Under the pieces are notes generated by a model, which was given only the letters and a program-made list of their open reading frames with translations, was not told the origin of the DNA and did not search any database. The translations under genes and the position numbers were made by a program. From the NCBI RefSeq assembly GCF_003597395.2, contig NC_133773.1:126006415-126070414 (forward strand): a stretch of 64,000 nt of DNA. Reading direction: 5' to 3'. Positions 12,321 through 23,400 of the stretch are shown in pieces (position 1 is the stretch's first letter; each line of letters begins with the position of its first letter). The stretch comes from Chelonoidis abingdonii. Taxonomy: Eukaryota; Chordata; Testudines; Testudinidae.

Positions 12321-12599
12321 CATCTATAATCTTATTTTACAAGCCACTATTCATACAAATACCAAATGAGACACAGCATTTATATTAATAGGCAAGGGGG
12401 TAAGATGTTACGTCAGAAGATAAACTAGCAGAGTAGACCATTGCAGTGGTGCCAAAGTTTGGTAACAATATGTACTGATAGGGAACAGGCTGAGTGAACT
12501 GGCTGTGGCAGTATAGATATGAAAAATTATGTTCCAAAATTCTCTCACTTTCCTAGACATTAATTATATGTAAATATATGTAACCCTGAAATAGACACT

Positions 12600-12692
12600 G
12601 GGCCAGATCTTCAGCTGCTGTAAACAAGCACAGCTCCAGTGAGTGAAGTCAATTCAGCTATGCTGTATTACATCAGCTGAGGATCTGCTCTA
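12600..12692. repeat. Small palindromic repeat
   Basis: GGGCCAGATCTTCAGCTG at the left is the approximate inverted complement of CAGCTGAGGATCTGCTCT at the right, with a near-palindromic interior (CAGCTCCAGTGAG.. / ..CAGCTATGCTG). The size suggests a tiny fold-back MITE. Confidence 0.55.
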
Positions 12693-12833
12693 AGTCAGCC
12701 ACCTTAATTTTATTTCTTTTTCCTTGTGATTTTCTATCAGAAGAATCCATACATTTCAACATCCGGAGTTTATTTGTACGAGATTATTAGTGAAAATAAG
12801 CATGTGTGGACACTAAAAAGTCACATTCTGTTA

Positions 12834-13072
12834 GCCTTGACTACACTAGGGAAATTTTGCAAATATTTCCTGCTAAAGCTAACACTGGTGGTAGCAACAG
12901 AAGGGCTAGTGTAGGCAGGAGGCTACTATTTTATGTACTGTGTCTTAACCAACACCAGCATCAGCCAGTGACCCATTCATACCAGGGCTTCCAAGATTTC
13001 TACTGGTGTTGGAGCTGAACTGCTGGGCAACAAAGGGAAATGTTTGCAAACCTTCCCTAATGTAGACAAGAC
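12834..13072. mobile_element. Harbinger-like MITE
   Basis: CCTTGACTACACTAGGGAAATTT at the left is matched at the right by the inverted complement of TTTGCAAACCTTCCCTAATG and TAGACAAG. TTA precedes the left end; the right duplication is unclear. No coding capacity. Confidence 0.6.
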
Positions 13073-13139
13073 TACTGCAAGAAAGAAATGTGTCCGAGCG
13101 TAGAATTAGGACTCAGAAACTTCTGTTTGTATTCCAGCT

Positions 13140-13305
13140 CTAATACTAACTCTTATGGCCTTGAGGATACTAACTTCTGCCTCAGTTTTTCCTGCTGTAA
13201 AAAGGAGATAAAATGATCTCACAGGGATTTTATATTATCAGTGATTTTCATAGGATCTGCATTACGTTTGGCATCTGTAACGCAGATGTTTGTACAGTTG
13301 ATGTT
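13140..13305 (-). repeat. MIR-like SINE fragment
   Basis: GCCTCAGTTTTTCCTGCTGTAA, AAAGGAGATAAAATGATCTC and ACAGGGATTTTATA follow the order of the MIR 3' half. Confidence 0.5.
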
Positions 13306-13394
13306 GTATGATAACCCTAATACTCTCAGTGAGTCATAGGTGAAAAATCAAAACATTTCCTTTTAGGTACGAATGTAATCTCAACATTTTTAAC

Positions 13395-13605
13395 CAAAAG
13401 CAGCAAAGAGTTCTGTGGCACCTTATAGACTAACAGAAGTTTTGAAGCATGAGCTTTTGTGGGTGAATACCCACTTCTTCAGATGCATTGGACGAAGTGG
13501 GTATTCACCCACAAAAGCTCATGCTCCAAGTCTGTTTGTCTATAAGGTGCCACAGAACTCTTTGCTGCTTTTACAGAGACAGACTAACACTGCTACCCCT
13601 CTGAT
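13395..13605. repeat. Palindromic reptile interspersed repeat, copy 2
   Basis: The arms at about 13397-13484 and 13495-13577 are inverted complements running from AAAAGCAGCAAAGAGTTCTG to CAGAACTCTTTGCTGCTTTT. They are followed by AGACAGACTAACACTGCTACCCCTC, the opposite-strand counterpart of the lead seen at 10241. Core motifs match copy 1. Confidence 0.75.
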
Positions 13606-13733
13606 TTTTAACCAGGACGTTTATACATTCTATGCTGGATGTTGAAATGTTTGGCCAACATTAACCTTATGTTAGAGCTAAAGTCTCAAGTTTAAGGTAG
13701 GGCAGTTTACTTGCCAGTCTCAGGGGAGGAGGA

Positions 13734-13890
13734 GTTAACAGGCTGAGGCAGTTTGTGGAACTGTCTTGAGTTTGAGGGCCAGTTTGGGGGATGTCTTCGG
13801 TTTTGCTGGTCAGTTAACAGGCTGATGCAGTTTGGGGGACTATCCTGAGTTTGGGGGCCACTTTGAGGGATATCTTGGGACGGTTATCTG
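13734..13890 (+). repeat. 79-bp tandem duplication upstream of MFSD10
   Basis: GTTAACAGGCTGAGGCAGTTTG at 13734 recurs as GTTAACAGGCTGATGCAGTTTG at 13813. Both are followed by matching GAGTTTG-GGGCCA-TTTG-GGGAT-TCTT blocks. The period is 79 bp, with two copies, just upstream of the CpG-rich promoter. Confidence 0.7.
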
Positions 13891-13959
13891 AATGAGGCGG
13901 GGCTCTGAAAAGAGCTGCTGAGGGGGACTTTACACTCTGCCAACTCGTTTCTCAGCAGA

Positions 13960-14420
13960 GCAGGCAACTCTCCCTGGAAATGAATTCTCCTCTGAGGGCG
14001 TTTCTCTCCCGGGGAGTGAGGCTGGGGGCACAGTGGCACCCACAGAAGATGTTCTCTTCCCTCTTGGCAGGACTCAGCCCAGCAGCAGCCCGGAAGAGGA
14101 AGCGCCGCGGCCGTGAGCAGCAGCTGCTGGGGAGCTGGTCCCTGCGCACCAAGCAGCTTGCGGCGCCCCCTCCCTTCCCCGGCCAGCATCGCGTGGGGCA
14201 GGCCTGGCGAAGGGGAGGAGCGCGCCGGGCGGGCTGAGCTCAGGGTGCAGATGGACGCGGACAGGTGAGGGCTTTGTGCCGGGTGGGTGACCGGGGCGGC
14301 GGGAGGCTCTGTGCTGGGCACAGTGAGCAGGATGCGGGGCTGTCTCCGGGGGGCAGTTTCCAGGGGATATGTGTGGGGGGGTGTCCCGGACGTGGGGGTC
14401 GCTACAGCTCACACCTGGGG
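13960..14420 (+). promoter_or_regulatory. MFSD10: CpG-rich promoter and first exon of MFSD10
   Basis: GC content and CpG density rise sharply over this stretch (CGCCGCGGCCGTGAG near 14104, GCGCGCCGGGCGGGC near 14220, CGGGGCGGCGGG near 14291), unlike the AT-rich flanks. The first coding exon of MFSD10 ends inside it at 14264. No TATA box is evident, as is usual for CpG-island promoters. The exact transcription start cannot be placed from sequence alone. Confidence 0.7.
14251..14264 (+). CDS. MFSD10: MFSD10 coding exon 1
   Basis: ATGGACGCGGACAG is followed by the donor GTGAGG at 14265. Joined to the acceptor at 19566 it reads in frame as MDADRSATPDN before the next ATG. The context (CAGATGG) is an acceptable Kozak site. 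The 5' UTR extends leftwards by an unknown length. Confidence 0.7.
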
Positions 14421-17400
14421 ATGGGGTCGGTCTCCAGCAGCCCAAGCCAGAATAATGTCCCCCTAAGTGATGCTTTGGTCTCTGCGTCTCAGTCAAACTC
14501 CCCCTCCCCTCTTTCGTTGGTGTGTCTCTATTCACTCTGTAAAAAGCAACAGAGAGTCCTGTGGCACCTCAAGACTAACAGATGTATTGGAGCATGAGCT
14601 TTCATGGGTGAATGCCCACTTCATCAGATTCCTTTTTTCTGTTCATGCTGGTGCTCAGAAGAGGTTAAGTAGTTTGTGGAACTGGCCCTGCTTCTCTTTC
14701 TCTCTCCAGAATCAAACCCAGTCTCTTAATGACTCACAAAAGCCTCCTCCAGACTGGCAGAAAAATCCCGAGGTGGGAAATACAGGTTTCCTCTTCCAGC
14801 AGAAGCCCAGAAAGGCAAGGAGCTGTGAGGTTGAGGCTGGTCACTGATAAATGACTAAGGCGCTAGGTGTGAGTTATGGACCCACTCCGGTCACCTTCCA
14901 AGTCAGTTCTTTGACTGGAATGGGAAGGCTGGCGTCCCTGGCCGGGGAATGAATAGGTGTAATGAGAGCTGGAAAGGGAAGGAGGAAGCAAGCAACAAAG
15001 AGGACATTTGTGGAGGAAACTCAAAGAGGGAGAGGTTCAGGTGTCTGGACACGAACTGGTTCCAGTAAGTGAAGAGATTTCTGTCACAGTTCCTGAGGGA
15101 ATTGCACCTCTGACCCCTTCATGGGGACTGCCCTCAAATTTCAGACCTCTAGTCACCACCTTTCTTTGGGCAGCATCCCACAATCTGGTCCCTCCAGACA
15201 GGGGACTCTAGCTGCAGTTCCTCCTCCTTCACTGTGATTCTCTCAGCAGGTCTGACTTCAGTTTAGCACCCACACTTCTGTTCTCTCAGGGGACAAAAAC
15301 AAAGTTAACCAGTGACCAGCCTACTCTCATAAAGCAAAGTATTGTTTATTTAGATCAATGACATTATGGAGGAAGTATATCTCAAAGAAAAGAAAAAGTT
15401 TATAGGCATGCCTAGCTTCTCAGGTGTCTCCCATCTTCCCCATGGAGCCCCTGGCAGGTTCCAGAGTACTTCAGGTTCTGCACAGGATCTGTGCCTCTTG
15501 GTCATAATCTCGTGTCCATTTGTGGATCAAGGGTGACTGACTCCCTCCCAGGTGAGAGTTGTTTCTTTATACAGTTTTCATTTTTTTGTTTGGCAGGCCT
15601 CTTGAACCAGGTCAAACCACTATATGCACTTTCCCCAAGGGGTAAAAACTTCCACAGACTTCTTAGCTGCATAAGAGATTTGTATTAATTACCCCCAGTG
15701 CTGTAACTAGGCATAGTGGCGCCTAGGATGAGCAAGTATATTTGCATTCTCTACCATTTTTTTCATTTTTCTACCCAGAGGTGACACGTGGGGGGAGGAG
15801 AGAAGGGGAAATGTAAGGTCACATGCCCCTCCCCCCCAAGACTTTATAGTTGTGCTCCCCCCAACCCAACCCAGACAGGCTCGGTGGTCTGCTGAGGTGA
15901 GTCAGAGAGTGCAGGTGGTGTCTCTCTCTCTTTCCCCCCGCTCCCTCCCACAACCAAGCCCTTGCCACGGCTTTATTTGCACCCTGGGAAGCTGCCCTGG
16001 TTGCTCCATCCTGGTTATGGCTCTGATTATCCTTCAGTGATTTGAGTTCCTGCAGTGAGCCAGAAATGCAATCACTAGCTAGCCCATAAAGATACACATA
16101 ACATTTATAAAGCTGATACAATTGTCTTTGACTATTCCATGTGTTCATAGTCTCTGTCATATCTTAGCATAATAGTCTTTGAATGTTCCATGCTTCCAGA
16201 GCATTGCATCAGTCACTATTTCCTTGAACTAAAATACTCCCTACTTATAGAATGGCCATTGCAGTTTGCAGGAAGCAAGGTGGGCTGCCATGATTTTTGG
16301 TTTTATGTGATAAACACCCCTGATTTAAAAAAAATCGAATCTGGCATTTATCCAGTAAACATGAGAAATGGTTACTTGTATCTAAGATCTTATCTTCGCA
16401 GAGTAGTATGTGGACTGCAAGGGTATGATTTCTAAAGTACGCTAATGTGGCACATTAATTGGTCCATGTAAACACTGCTGGTGTTCCCTAAAGTGTAGTA
16501 GTATTTGAAACAATGCTACCTTAAAGTGCACTAAAGAACATTACAAAGAGGTTACTCATTACAGTTTATACTTTACTTGTTACAATATATTCTAAGAGCC
16601 ATAAATCTTATGATTTTTTTGGACCTCTACACAAAACTCAAAAGTTGCTAATAAAAAAAACGGGGAAAACAGAAGCTCTACAACTAATGCTAAATGTTTA
16701 TAATTAGAGTGACTTGCAATTAAAAAAAAAAAGAGTGTCATACTCTTATACAAAAAGAAAAAAACTGTTACATGCAGTAGTAGGTTCGGCTGCATTATGA
16801 CAACAATTGTTGTTAATAAATGGATTGTAAATGTCCTCCTCTTTTGTTTACTGGAAAATGTTAGTTCTTTAATAGTTTAGCTGCAATAATCAATAACACA
16901 ATACTAAAGAATTGTAGTGAAAATATCTATCTGTGAACACAAATAGTTTTAAGATCTCCAGTGAGTGTTACTTGGTTTAGCAGAATTTTATATCCCCAGT
17001 GGTCTGTACCTGGAATACAGAGTATCTCTTTAATATACAACTTATGGCAGAAATTATTCAATGGGCCTGATCCTGAGCAATGGAAGTCAATAGTAGTTTA
17101 GCTTATTAATTGAAGGAGGATAAAGAGGTAGTTTTTCCTGTTTTTACTGCTTGATCCAGTAAACACAGAATCAGAATTTAAATTTTTTTTTTTTTTTTTG
17201 GTTGTCAGGATCTTGGGAGGGAAGATTGTTATGTGAGTGTAGAGAAATTGTACTGCAGTGTTTTGACAACATCATGAATTAAAATATATATATTTTAAAA
17301 GGATATATTAATTTAACATTTTTTCTTGTTTAAAGTAAATATATGTTTTGTTTAAAAAATTAACCTGTTTTAAAATTAAATTTTAAATTGTGGCAGCCTA

Positions 17401-20400
17401 TGGTAAGGCATAAACATACTATAATCCATTAAACTCATTAAAATAAAAATAATAAAATGCTGAATCAATGAGGCCTCCTAAAATTTTAAAGATGTTAAAA
17501 GGGGCTGCATTTTTACCTATGTACAGAATTAAGAGGAATATCTTTAACTTTACAGAATCAGAGGAAGCATATTTAATTTTTCAGGTCAACTCAGGCTTTA
17601 TAAATGGGTCACAATGTCATGAACTGTATTAAATGTCTATGTTATTTTCAGCCTTTACAGTTGAATGAATGATGGTATTTGCATTTTCACAAATGTGAAT
17701 ATTTTCAATTTTTGTTGTGCAGAAAAGTTTCTGCCTTAATTGTCTTTGATTTCAATTTAGAGAATATTTAGAGAATATTTTCTTAATTTGGATCAGTTTA
17801 GTGAAAGTTGAAAACCTGATTGGGAGTTGAAAAAGCTGGAAAGCTTGTTTTCCTCTTCTAACCTATGAAGAAAACCAGATGGGAGAGGATGAGATCTATT
17901 AATTCTAATCTCTTGAAGGACATGCAGTCAGATATTCAAAGGTATCTAGGTGTCTAAAGATGCCAATAGGCATCTAATGCTTTGGTACTCTTGAAAATCC
18001 TAGTTGGGGCCTATCTGCATCTTTAGGCATCTAAATACCTTTTAAAAATTTGTCCATAGTTACCAGAAACAATCTGTTAATTCACTAACTTTAGTTAATA
18101 CTATCTTTATTTAATAAATAATTTTAAATGCAAAACATGTTATGATACATTTTAATTTTGTATGTATTCAGCACATTTAAGCATGTGTAATTTAACTAAT
18201 AAAAACAATTTTGAAATGCTGTTGTACATTTTTATTGAATCCCAATTTTCATCCAAATGCAGCTTGACACAAATCCCAAATAAAAAATTATCATCTAGTA
18301 AATAAGAAATGCATTAGTCACCATTTCTGAATATTAAAAAAGTAAAAATTAAAACTCTGAATAAATGTCAATATTAAGACTATGAATAAATGTAAGAGAA
18401 ACTATATAATTGCTTAAATGAATGTATATAGATGCATGATATCTTCCTGGTTACCAAAAAGAAGTGCCATATTTAGTGTAAAGACTATATTTGTTTGCAG
18501 ATTAACATATTTAAATAGTTATACCAACCAATGAGAATGAAACTTTCTTTGGGGAAATAACTAAAGTACAAATACAAAACAAGTTTAAAAACAGTTATTT
18601 AAATTAATATTTCATGCTTGCTGATGTAAAACACTTTAATTTAAATCACACCATCTTGTTTGACAAACTGCTAACTTTTTGTAATATATCACAGCCAGAC
18701 ATATAGACAGACTGTAAACTCATTAGGACATGGACAGCCTTCTGTGTTTGTATAGTAGCAAGCATAATGGGACCCCAACCCTGGCTGGGGTCCTCAGGTG
18801 CTCCCAGAATCAAATAATAAAAATATTTTGCTGATAGTTATGCTAGCAGTACGAGAAATTAAAATAAGATCCTCGTAAAGAGTCAGCTGCCTTACAGTTA
18901 TGCCCCTCCTATGGTTTTGTATAGATTTAAAGACATATTAGTAATTTCAAATTGAACTTTGTTTTACAGTGTTTTTTGAGTTGCCATTGCTGAGCAAAAC
19001 ACCCTCCTTGAAGTGGTCAGCGAGTCACACTGTTGTAGGTGTTTATACAGCACTAATCACTGTAGTATCCACTGTAGACATAAACACTGTTAGATACCTA
19101 CCTGAGGAGACAGTTCCATTCCATGATTATACTTTAATGCTGGATTGAAAACATTTTTACAAAATAAGTAAATCCAGAAAAATGGTTTGTATTTAAACGT
19201 GGAAGAGGAATAGTTAATAATATTATGACTTAGCACTTGTATCCTGTTAAGACACAGATTCATTTATCTGGGACTGACTGTACTGAGTGCTTGAAGTTTT
19301 CCTTTGAACAGTGGCTCTTGCCATCATGCCCACTTTTACCAGAACAAATGAGCTGAGTGACTAAGGTCCAGGAATTGTGAGGCTTGGGGCCTTTACCGTT
19401 TTGCAAAACAGCCCTCTCTCTAGTGAACCAGGATTCTAATCTAGCAATTGCTATACGGTTGCAGTGGGGGAAATGGAGTAAGAATGAGTCAGCAAGTTCT
19501 TCCCCTTTGGTAAAATAACCTCAGTGCCAGAAATGCTTCAGAGTGAGTGCTGTTATGTTGTTTCAGAAGTGCGACGCCTGACAACATGGCCATGAGAATG
19601 GGGGAAAGTAGCTGCCCCACCAAAGGCAAGTCAAAGGCCGAAGATGGCTCTGGTCGGGTGATCACCATTGTCTTCCTGGCACTCCTTGTAGACCTGCTGG
19701 GATTCACTCTTATTTTGCCACTCCTTCCTTCAATCCTTGAGTATTACAGCAAGAATGATGTAAGTAAGAACTAAACTGTACTTGCTGAAAATACAGTCTG
19801 GGCATGAGGTGATCTGAAGAATGGGATGCAGAGGGAGGGGGAATGTGAGGGGCGTCCATTCCCCTGATACAACTCAAAAACTACATGCAGAATAAAACCC
19901 ACCCACAAGTCTGGAGTGTATTTAGATTGTTCTTATGGATTTGATTGATTTGTTTTGCTCCAGCTAGTAAGACTTTCTCACCTTTGCCACTGAGTCGGGG
20001 TCAGGTGTCTATGTTTGGGAAAATCCAGAGATTACTGAGTGGCTACTTCTTGTGATTGTCCTGAATTTGCCCTCCATCTTGCTGTTCTTTTACTTACATG
20101 GCTGTGGCTGCCTGGTCTCCAGTGATGAGAGGTTTCCTCTAATGCACACACACCCATGTCTCTTAATCTGCCCTGAGAACAACTTTATCCTTTTTCCCTC
20201 TATTGGGTAGCAATGCAAATTCTGGGAGAAACTGAGGCACACACAAGCCTCATAGAAATATTACAAAAAGTTCCCATTTTGTCACCAACATATTCCTCAT
20301 GCAAGTAAAATGTGAGGAGTTTGGGCTGAGCTGGTGGTCTGGTGCTTTGAATAGCAAAGTGTAAACCTTAGGTCTCCTTCCTAGTCCCAGTCCATTGCTC

Positions 20401-23400
20401 CCTGAGTTCTAGGAGGTGGCAAGGAGACTGAGAGCCTTGTGTTGTTCATCAGCATCCCCCCTGGTTAATTGAGTAACTTTAATGAGGAGCTGTGAAGCTC
20501 TTCATAGCCCCTTCCTCTTGGGTAGGAGGCTGGTGTTGGAGACACATGGTTTCTAGGGTGAGTGTGCAACATGGAGGACAAACAGGGAGAGTCTCAGGAC
20601 TCTAACAGGAATGTAGAAGACCTGGCTAGGATGATATGAGTTTGTAACTCAAATCATGGCTCTGTTATGTATAAAATCCAGACTTAGCAAATGTAGGAGT
20701 TAGTGCCTAGCTCTGTAGCATTTATTCACCATCTTCTGCTCTGTGTTCCGGTCATATGTTTCTGTAGGGCATGATGGGGCAAATTTCTACCCTTGGTGTA
20801 TGGTTGCTGAGGACTCTACCTGCCATGGAACCAGCCTAGCTCTGCTGTGTAGGGAGGGGCTAGATGCTAAGAGCCAGCACGTGGGCTTTGCATCCCATTC
20901 GTGCTTCAGAACCCAGCACTAGTCTGTGGGAGTCTGTCTGTGCCACCATGGAAGAGATTTTGAAAGAGACAGGATAGGTCAAGGGGAGGGTAAATGTATC
21001 TGGGACTACACTGACCCATCAGGCATATACCCCATACATACACTTGGGGAAGGAAGTTGTTTCAAGTGGCGTCTTTGGGATACAAAGCAATGCTACATTT
21101 TTGCAAATAAAGTCAGAGCCTGCAAGAGAGAATTTGTTCCCTAAGTAGGGTGACCAGATGTCCCAATTTTATAGGGACAGTCCTGATTTTTGGTTTTTTT
21201 TTTCCAATAGGCACCTATTACCCCCCACGTCCTGTCTCAGTTTTTGACACTTGCTGTCTGGTCAGCCTATCCCTAAGTGCCTTTAACTATGACATATGAC
21301 TCTCCTTGTAGGATGGTTTCTATCTATCATTGCAGCATGGCGTGGACTGGTTTGCTGCAGTGTTTGGGGTACCTCTGGAGAGGAAGTACAACACTGTCTT
21401 GTTTGGAGGTATGAATGAACCTGCATTCAGTGTCATTTTCAGGTTATCTTCTATGGTAATGTTTTTATTTATGAACAACTTTTAAACATATGGCACCATT
21501 ATTAAATTGGGGCTTCAATACCACAGTAAAAGATGCCCTAGAAGTACCCAAGAGAAGCAGATTATAAATATTTGGTAAATGGTAGTGCTTACATGGAACT
21601 GATAGCTCTGACTCGTCAGGCAAGCAGTTCAGCCTATTCCTCAGTAATGCTTCCTAGGCCAGGCCTGCTGTGCTTTACTACTTTAGTGCTGAGCTTCTCG
21701 GGAATGGAGGCAGATCACCAGTGGGTGTCGAGTGACTAGAGGCTTACCATTTATACCTCAGCCAGCAGCCACACTGTGGTATCTATGGAAGGGGCGTGGC
21801 AACTGTTCTGCAGAGTGCAGTACCATGTGTTGCCACCAGGGCACTTGTGTTGTGACTGAGTCTTCTCCAGCTCCTCTGTGAGTCATTGCAGGCAGCAAAG
21901 CAGTGAATCAAAGCCTCTGAAAGGCTAATTCAGATTAATAGTGAGCAAGGGAAGGTAAGAGACCTGTGTGTTGGGCCAGGTGTGTAAACAAGCAAGTTCA
22001 CATTCTTGGCATAGGTTGTGGTTTAAACTGTACCATCTGCATTACACTACCCTTCACTGGTGCTTCACACTTCATACATCCAAGACACATAAGTGAAAAT
22101 TTCAGGATTGTGGCTGAGAATGGGGATAACTGTTTTCTCCTGCCTTCTTCCTCCCTTCCCTCTATGAGACAGAGGTAGTGAAGAAGGGGCATACTTGTAG
22201 GCACACCAATGATTTTGGGCACCAGCCACCACAGCAAATGAGTAGCTGATGTTGGCAGCCATCTGTGGTGACCGCTGCTTATCATTGCAAATGTAATCAT
22301 CTCTTTGTTACTTCATCCTTCCATTCTCCATCCTGCTTGTACCCACCTGTTGTCTCTTGTGTCTTACTTGGACGGTAAATCTCATCAGGATAGGAACCAA
22401 CTTTATGTTATATGTTTGCACAGCACTTAGCATAATGGATTTGAAGCTCAGTTGCTCCTTTAATGCTAATAATAATAATAATAATAATAATAATTAATGT
22501 CCATTCAAATAAGAAAGAATCTTGCTGCCTTCACTTGTGAGCTAAAGCTGTAAGTGAGTGTATGGCTTTTGTTTTGTTTTTTGTTTAATTTTTGTACTTT
22601 TTTTGTTGTTGAACAACCACAAAGAAATTATGCTCCCCCAGATACCCAAATACTTAAGGTTAAATCCTGACTCCTTTAAAGTCAAGAGGAGTTTTACAGT
22701 TTTACCATTCAGTGGTGCAAAATTTAACCCATGGCCTCTGTGTGCATTTTCAACCTTGATAGGTGGTCTAAGTAAGACATATAAGCCAGCTCTCTCCTTT
22801 AAAGAAAAAAAAAACTATGACAACAAAGCATTTTCTTGGCAGTTTGTCACAAAGGGATTGCAGATTAATGAGGGCACTGAGTTAGAGATGGCAGGAGAGG
22901 AGAGGAGCCAAAGATCACAGGGACAGAACGTAGATTTCAAGAAACCTCTTCAGATATGTAGACTCACTGCCATTTATTTGAGAGTATCACATACCCCGAT
23001 GTGTCTCACTGCTGCCTTTGATACCAAGGGGAGAAAATACAAGCTAATTAAATGTGACTGATCCAAGTTCAGTTAATCAATAAACTACTTAAAAGAATTG
23101 TGTGTTACACTGACTGGCTGTTAAATCCTATATTATCCTCTCTCCATGAGCAGAAAGTGTTTGCAGTCAGAGTTAGCAAATATCACAGAATTTGCATTTT
23201 ACTGACACACCCTGTCCTTCCCCCATAAGTCCCATCTTGTTCTGGTTTGTCTGCATTTCCCTTTCCCTTGAAAACCCAGTTAAATTCAGTTAAAAAACAA
23301 CTTAGCCATATTATTTTGGGGCTCTTTGCATTCCAAGGAGATAACTGCCGTTCATGGCCACAGTCTGACATTATAATTGTGTATCTTTTTATATGTGTTT

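Noticed and set aside
13884..14597. Frames of 110-153 codons on both strands near the MFSD10 promoter
   Set aside because: CpG-island composition keeps frames open; no recognised protein, and only the 14-nt exon at 14251 joins usefully to downstream coding sequence.
22558..23061. 167-codon + strand open frame in MFSD10 intron 3
   Set aside because: Low-complexity hydrophobic start from T-rich sequence, no family resemblance, no supporting splice or promoter signals, and it lies inside an intron.
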